A stretch of DNA of 64,000 bases from NCBI RefSeq assembly GCF_024198215.1, contig NZ_JAKCFA010000032.1, positions 1-64,000 on the forward strand, written 5' to 3'. The translations under genes were made by a program, and so were the position numbers. Shown here in pieces: positions 61,426 to 64,000 of this stretch. Source of the DNA: Myxococcus qinghaiensis (GTDB lineage: Bacteria; Myxococcota; Myxococcia; Myxococcales; Myxococcaceae). Position 1 is the first letter of the stretch. Each line of letters starts with the position of its first letter. The notes beneath the pieces are model-generated. The model worked only from the letters and a program-made list of their open reading frames with translations. It did no database searches and was not told the origin of the DNA.

Positions 61426-63725
61426 GCGAGCGCTGGACCTTGGGTGAGGTGTTCGTGCTCCGGCACGCTGGCTTCCCCTTCGATTGGTTGGAGTCGCTCG
61501 GGTTCTCCGACGAGGCGCTGGGCGAGGCGAACCTGCTGCTCGACGACGAGCGGGCACTCCTGGACGCCGTGCGCGCCGAGGGCGATGAAGCAGGGGCCAA
61601 GGCCCTCCAGGACTCCTTCGAGCAGGGCAGGGTGCCCACGCTGAAGTCCCGTCATGGCCAGGCGAGCCGCGATGCCCTGGAGCGCTATCGCGTGAGGCGC
61701 GAAGCCCTCCAGGCGCGCCATGCGAAGGAGCGCGCGGACCTGCGCTCGAAGCTGCGCGAGCGCGCTGGGGACCCCGCCATCCAGGAGGCCGTGTTCCTCT
61801 CCAGCCCCGCGATGTTCGACAACGTCTGGGCCCGCTACCTGCGTGGCGGCGAGCAGAAGGACACGTCCGACGCGCGGCGCGTGGACCGACAGGTCTACAC
61901 GTACCTCCAGCGCTTCTGCGCGAAGAACGAGACGACCAGCTTCTTCGGCCCCATCTCCTATGGCGAGCGCACCGACTCGGACGACTTCGACGTGCGCACG
62001 GTGGAGAGCGGCGACACCAGCCGCCGCACGTTCTTCTCCTTCTGGGCCGTGACGGAGCTCGCGCGCGCCATCGGGCGTGAGCGGACGCTGCGGCCCCATC
62101 TGCCCCTGCGCCTCAACCCTCTCTTCACGGTGTCTCCAGGCCGCGCCTCATGCCAGGCGCTGCAACTGGAGGTGCCGCTGTCCGAGAGCGCCGAGCAGCT
62201 CCTGGCCGTGCTGCGCGCGCATCCGACGCCCGCTGCCGCCGCGCAGGTGCTCGGCCTCGCCGTCGAAGAGGTGATGCGCTCGGCCCTGCCCCTGGTGAAG
62301 GGCGCGCTGCTCCTGTGGGGCCTGCCGTTCCGACCCAACGACTTCGCCACCTTCGAGAGCGTGCGTGACTCTGTCGCGGCCCTGCCGGAGCTGGAAGCAC
62401 GCACCCTCTGGCTGGAGCGGCTGGACACGCTCGCGCGCCTGAAGGCCGAGTTCCAGACGGCGGATCTGACGCGGCGTCGCGCGTTGCTGCCGGAGCTGGA
62501 GGCCCGCTTCACGGAGGCCACGGGCAAGCCCTCGCGACGCGGTGATGGCCAGGTGTACGCGGACCGGCTCATCATCTACGAGGAGGCCAGCTCTCCCTTC
62601 CGGCTGCGCTTCGGCCGTCGCTTCACGGAGGACCTCGAGTCCGCGCTGACCGGTCCCCTGGAGCTGTCGGCGGCCTACGGCGAGCGCGTGCAGCAGGGCT
62701 TCCGCGAGCAGGTGCGCGACGCGCTCGGCACGGACGAGCGTCCGTTGGACCTCCTGGACTACGCCGTGCGGCTGCGTCCGGACGACGTGGCGGGCAGCCG
62801 CTTCTCCCCAGTGCCACCCGTGCTGTTGGACGAGGATGGCTCGCGAGCACGCGCGCTGCCGGTGGACTTCCTGGGCACCTCCACGCCGGGCGGCCGGTAC
62901 GCGCTGCCGGACGTCTGCCTCGCGTCTAAGGGTGCCGGCGCCGGCTTCGAGGTGATGCTCGCGCGCGTGCACCACCACCTGATGCTGCGAAGCTGGCTGA
63001 GCGCCTTCTTCCCCTCGCGGGAACGGTACTCGGCGGTGGCCTCGCGCTGGCTGGAGGCGGACCCCTCGGCGCGCGGACTCGTGGGCCTGTCCATCCGCCG
63101 TCGCAACAAGGGCTTCTACGTGTTCCCCGGCCGCCGCCTCGTGTACGCGGTCTCGGACGTGCTGGACGTCGAGGACGGCGCGATGACGCCGGCCGATGTG
63201 AAGGTGCTGCCCACATCCCAAGGACCGGTGCTGGTGGATGGCAAGGGCGAGCGGGTGCACCTGTACCTGCCCCTGGATGACTTCTCCTCCTATCCGCCCT
63301 TCGCAGCGCTGGCGCATCCCCAGGTGCTCCACGCGCCGCTGCGCACGAAGGGCAGCCACCTGCCTCGCTTGAGCATCGGCGGCGCCGTTTACCAGCGCGA
63401 GCGCTGGGAGCTGTCCTCGGAGAAGCTGGCGCGCCCCACCGGGTTCGACCTCTTCCTCGCCGCGCAGCGCGAGCGACGCGCACGGGGCTGGCCTCGCTTC
63501 GTCTTCATGCGCAGCTCGAAGGAGCGCAAGCCGTACCTCATCGACACCGCGAGCCCCTTCGCCCTGGACCTGCTCTCCCACCTGTCGCGCGAGGCCGAGC
63601 GGCTGTCGGTGGAGGAGATGTACCCGGCCCCCGAGCAGCTCTGGCTCCAGGACGCCCGGGGCCGCTACACCTGCGAGCTGCGGATGCAGTTCACCCGCTG
63701 GAGCGAGGGCACCTCGCATCTTTGA
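61422..63725 (+). CDS. LanB-like protein, copy 2
   Basis: A 767-residue paralog of the first LanB-like protein. It begins similarly (VLRHAGFPFDWLESLG) and has YLQRFCAKNETTSFFGPISY (161-180), the Y-A-D-R-x-x-x-Y-E-E motif (VYADRLIIYEEASS) and a final PRLSIGGAVYQRERWEL with EMYPAPEQLWLQDARGRYTC. It differs by a coiled-coil insert (about 80-115, RDALERYRVRREALQARHAK) before the signature. It too lacks the elimination domain. Two diverged short LanB-like proteins in one operon suggest a heteromer or sequential modifications. Its ATG overlaps the previous stop. A small gene follows 62 bases later. Confidence 0.72.
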   Translation: MSERWTLGEVFVLRHAGFPFDWLESLGFSDEALGEANLLLDDERALLDAVRAEGDEAGAKALQDSFEQGRVPTLKSRHGQASRDALERYRVRREALQARHAKERADLRSKLRERAGDPAIQEAVFLSSPAMFDNVWARYLRGGEQKDTSDARRVDRQVYTYLQRFCAKNETTSFFGPISYGERTDSDDFDVRTVESGDTSRRTFFSFWAVTELARAIGRERTLRPHLPLRLNPLFTVSPGRASCQALQLEVPLSESAEQLLAVLRAHPTPAAAAQVLGLAVEEVMRSALPLVKGALLLWGLPFRPNDFATFESVRDSVAALPELEARTLWLERLDTLARLKAEFQTADLTRRRALLPELEARFTEATGKPSRRGDGQVYADRLIIYEEASSPFRLRFGRRFTEDLESALTGPLELSAAYGERVQQGFREQVRDALGTDERPLDLLDYAVRLRPDDVAGSRFSPVPPVLLDEDGSRARALPVDFLGTSTPGGRYALPDVCLASKGAGAGFEVMLARVHHHLMLRSWLSAFFPSRERYSAVASRWLEADPSARGLVGLSIRRRNKGFYVFPGRRLVYAVSDVLDVEDGAMTPADVKVLPTSQGPVLVDGKGERVHLYLPLDDFSSYPPFAALAHPQVLHAPLRTKGSHLPRLSIGGAVYQRERWELSSEKLARPTGFDLFLAAQRERRARGWPRFVFMRSSKERKPYLIDTASPFALDLLSHLSREAERLSVEEMYPAPEQLWLQDARGRYTCELRMQFTRWSEGTSHL

Positions 63726-63787
63726 CATCCGAGCCGGGTCCGCGAACAGAATGGGGCCAGGTCACTGCCAGTCCCTCTGGAGAGCCC

Positions 63788-64000
63788 ATGTCTGGTGAGA
63801 ACACCGTCGTCCCTGAGACTCGGAAGCTGAAGCGCCCGGTGGAGGAGATTCGCGCGGAGCTGATGGGCAACGCGGACGTGAAGGAGCAGGCGCGCCTCCT
63901 CCAGATTTCCGTCGAGGCCTACGTCGAGAAGATCCTCGACTACGCCCAGCACCCGCAGAAGCAGATGCCGCTGGAAATCACCCTCGACGGGGACCTCAAG
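63788..64000 (+). CDS. Small protein of unknown function, 3' end beyond the window (possible modified substrate)
   Basis: The visible 71 residues begin MSGENTVVPETRKLKRPVEE and include DVKEQARLLQISVEAYVEKI, LDYAQHPQKQM and LEITLDGDLK. It follows the LanB-like genes by 62 bases with GGAGAG upstream of ATG 63788. The start is polar and the middle is helical, which would suit a leader peptide or a small helical partner protein. Cys, Ser and Thr are few so far, so a core peptide is not visible. It may be the precursor, or merely a co-transcribed unrelated gene. The window ends before its stop. Confidence 0.55.
   Translation, partial: MSGENTVVPETRKLKRPVEEIRAELMGNADVKEQARLLQISVEAYVEKILDYAQHPQKQMPLEITLDGDLK

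Overview
The window is about 70% G+C and densely coded. No gap between genes exceeds about 285 bases. The gene content points to a predatory, fruiting myxobacterium of the Myxococcus/Corallococcus/Pyxidicoccus group. Evidence for this is a DUF2378/TIGR02265 protein, a SitA-like lipoprotein toxin, NtrC-type two-component regulation, a Ser/Thr kinase with fused sensor domains, many secreted lipoproteins and hydrolases, and branched-chain ketoacid dehydrogenase E1 genes. The genus is inferred, not proven.

Layout. 1-71: 5' end of an IS701-type transposase, cut by the window edge. 255-9410: secreted and surface proteins (M57 metalloprotease lipoprotein, CHAP lipoprotein, regulatory-like domain repeat protein, M23 peptidase with a propeller-like tail) mixed with remnants (AbiEii-like fragment, a probable frameshifted secreted gene). 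9578-11316: SitA-like toxin and DUF2019 immunity pair, followed by a tRNA/tmRNA 3'-end-like fragment. 11597-17365 (minus): OmpA lipoprotein, a sigma54 activator and histidine kinase pair, DUF3014 and DUF2378 proteins. 17491-20345: LysR regulator divergent from an NmrA-like oxidoreductase, then a SIP-like flavin reductase. 20436-31740: acyl-CoA synthetase/GNAT fusion, copper-radical oxidase, DEAD-box helicase, GT39-like membrane protein. 32009-41475: coiled-coil protein, a scar region, LysR/SDR pair, PEP carboxylase, SGNH hydrolase, Cys-rich lipoprotein, PilZ protein, GNAT. 41580-44926 (minus): E1 beta/alpha of a branched-chain ketoacid dehydrogenase and a site-2-type protease.

45162-64000 is one long co-directional stretch and the most interesting part. 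A first operon encodes a SpoIIE/PP2C-type phosphatase, a large TPR protein and a PhnD-like binding protein. A second begins with a Fur-box-like site and a TonB-dependent receptor. It continues with a GHKL (anti-sigma-type) ATPase, a Ser/Thr kinase carrying two STAS-like plus zinc-ribbon modules, and then three genes joined by ATGA overlaps: LanB-like protein, radical-SAM-like protein without the cluster cysteines, and a second LanB-like protein. A further small ORF is cut by the window end. My inference is an iron-responsive locus that joins a partner-switching/kinase signalling module to an undescribed peptide- or protein-modifying (RiPP-like) system. The link between signalling and modification rests only on gene order and overlaps.

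No tRNA, rRNA or CRISPR array is evident. The strongest intrinsic terminators are at 1599-1645 and 41495-41531.
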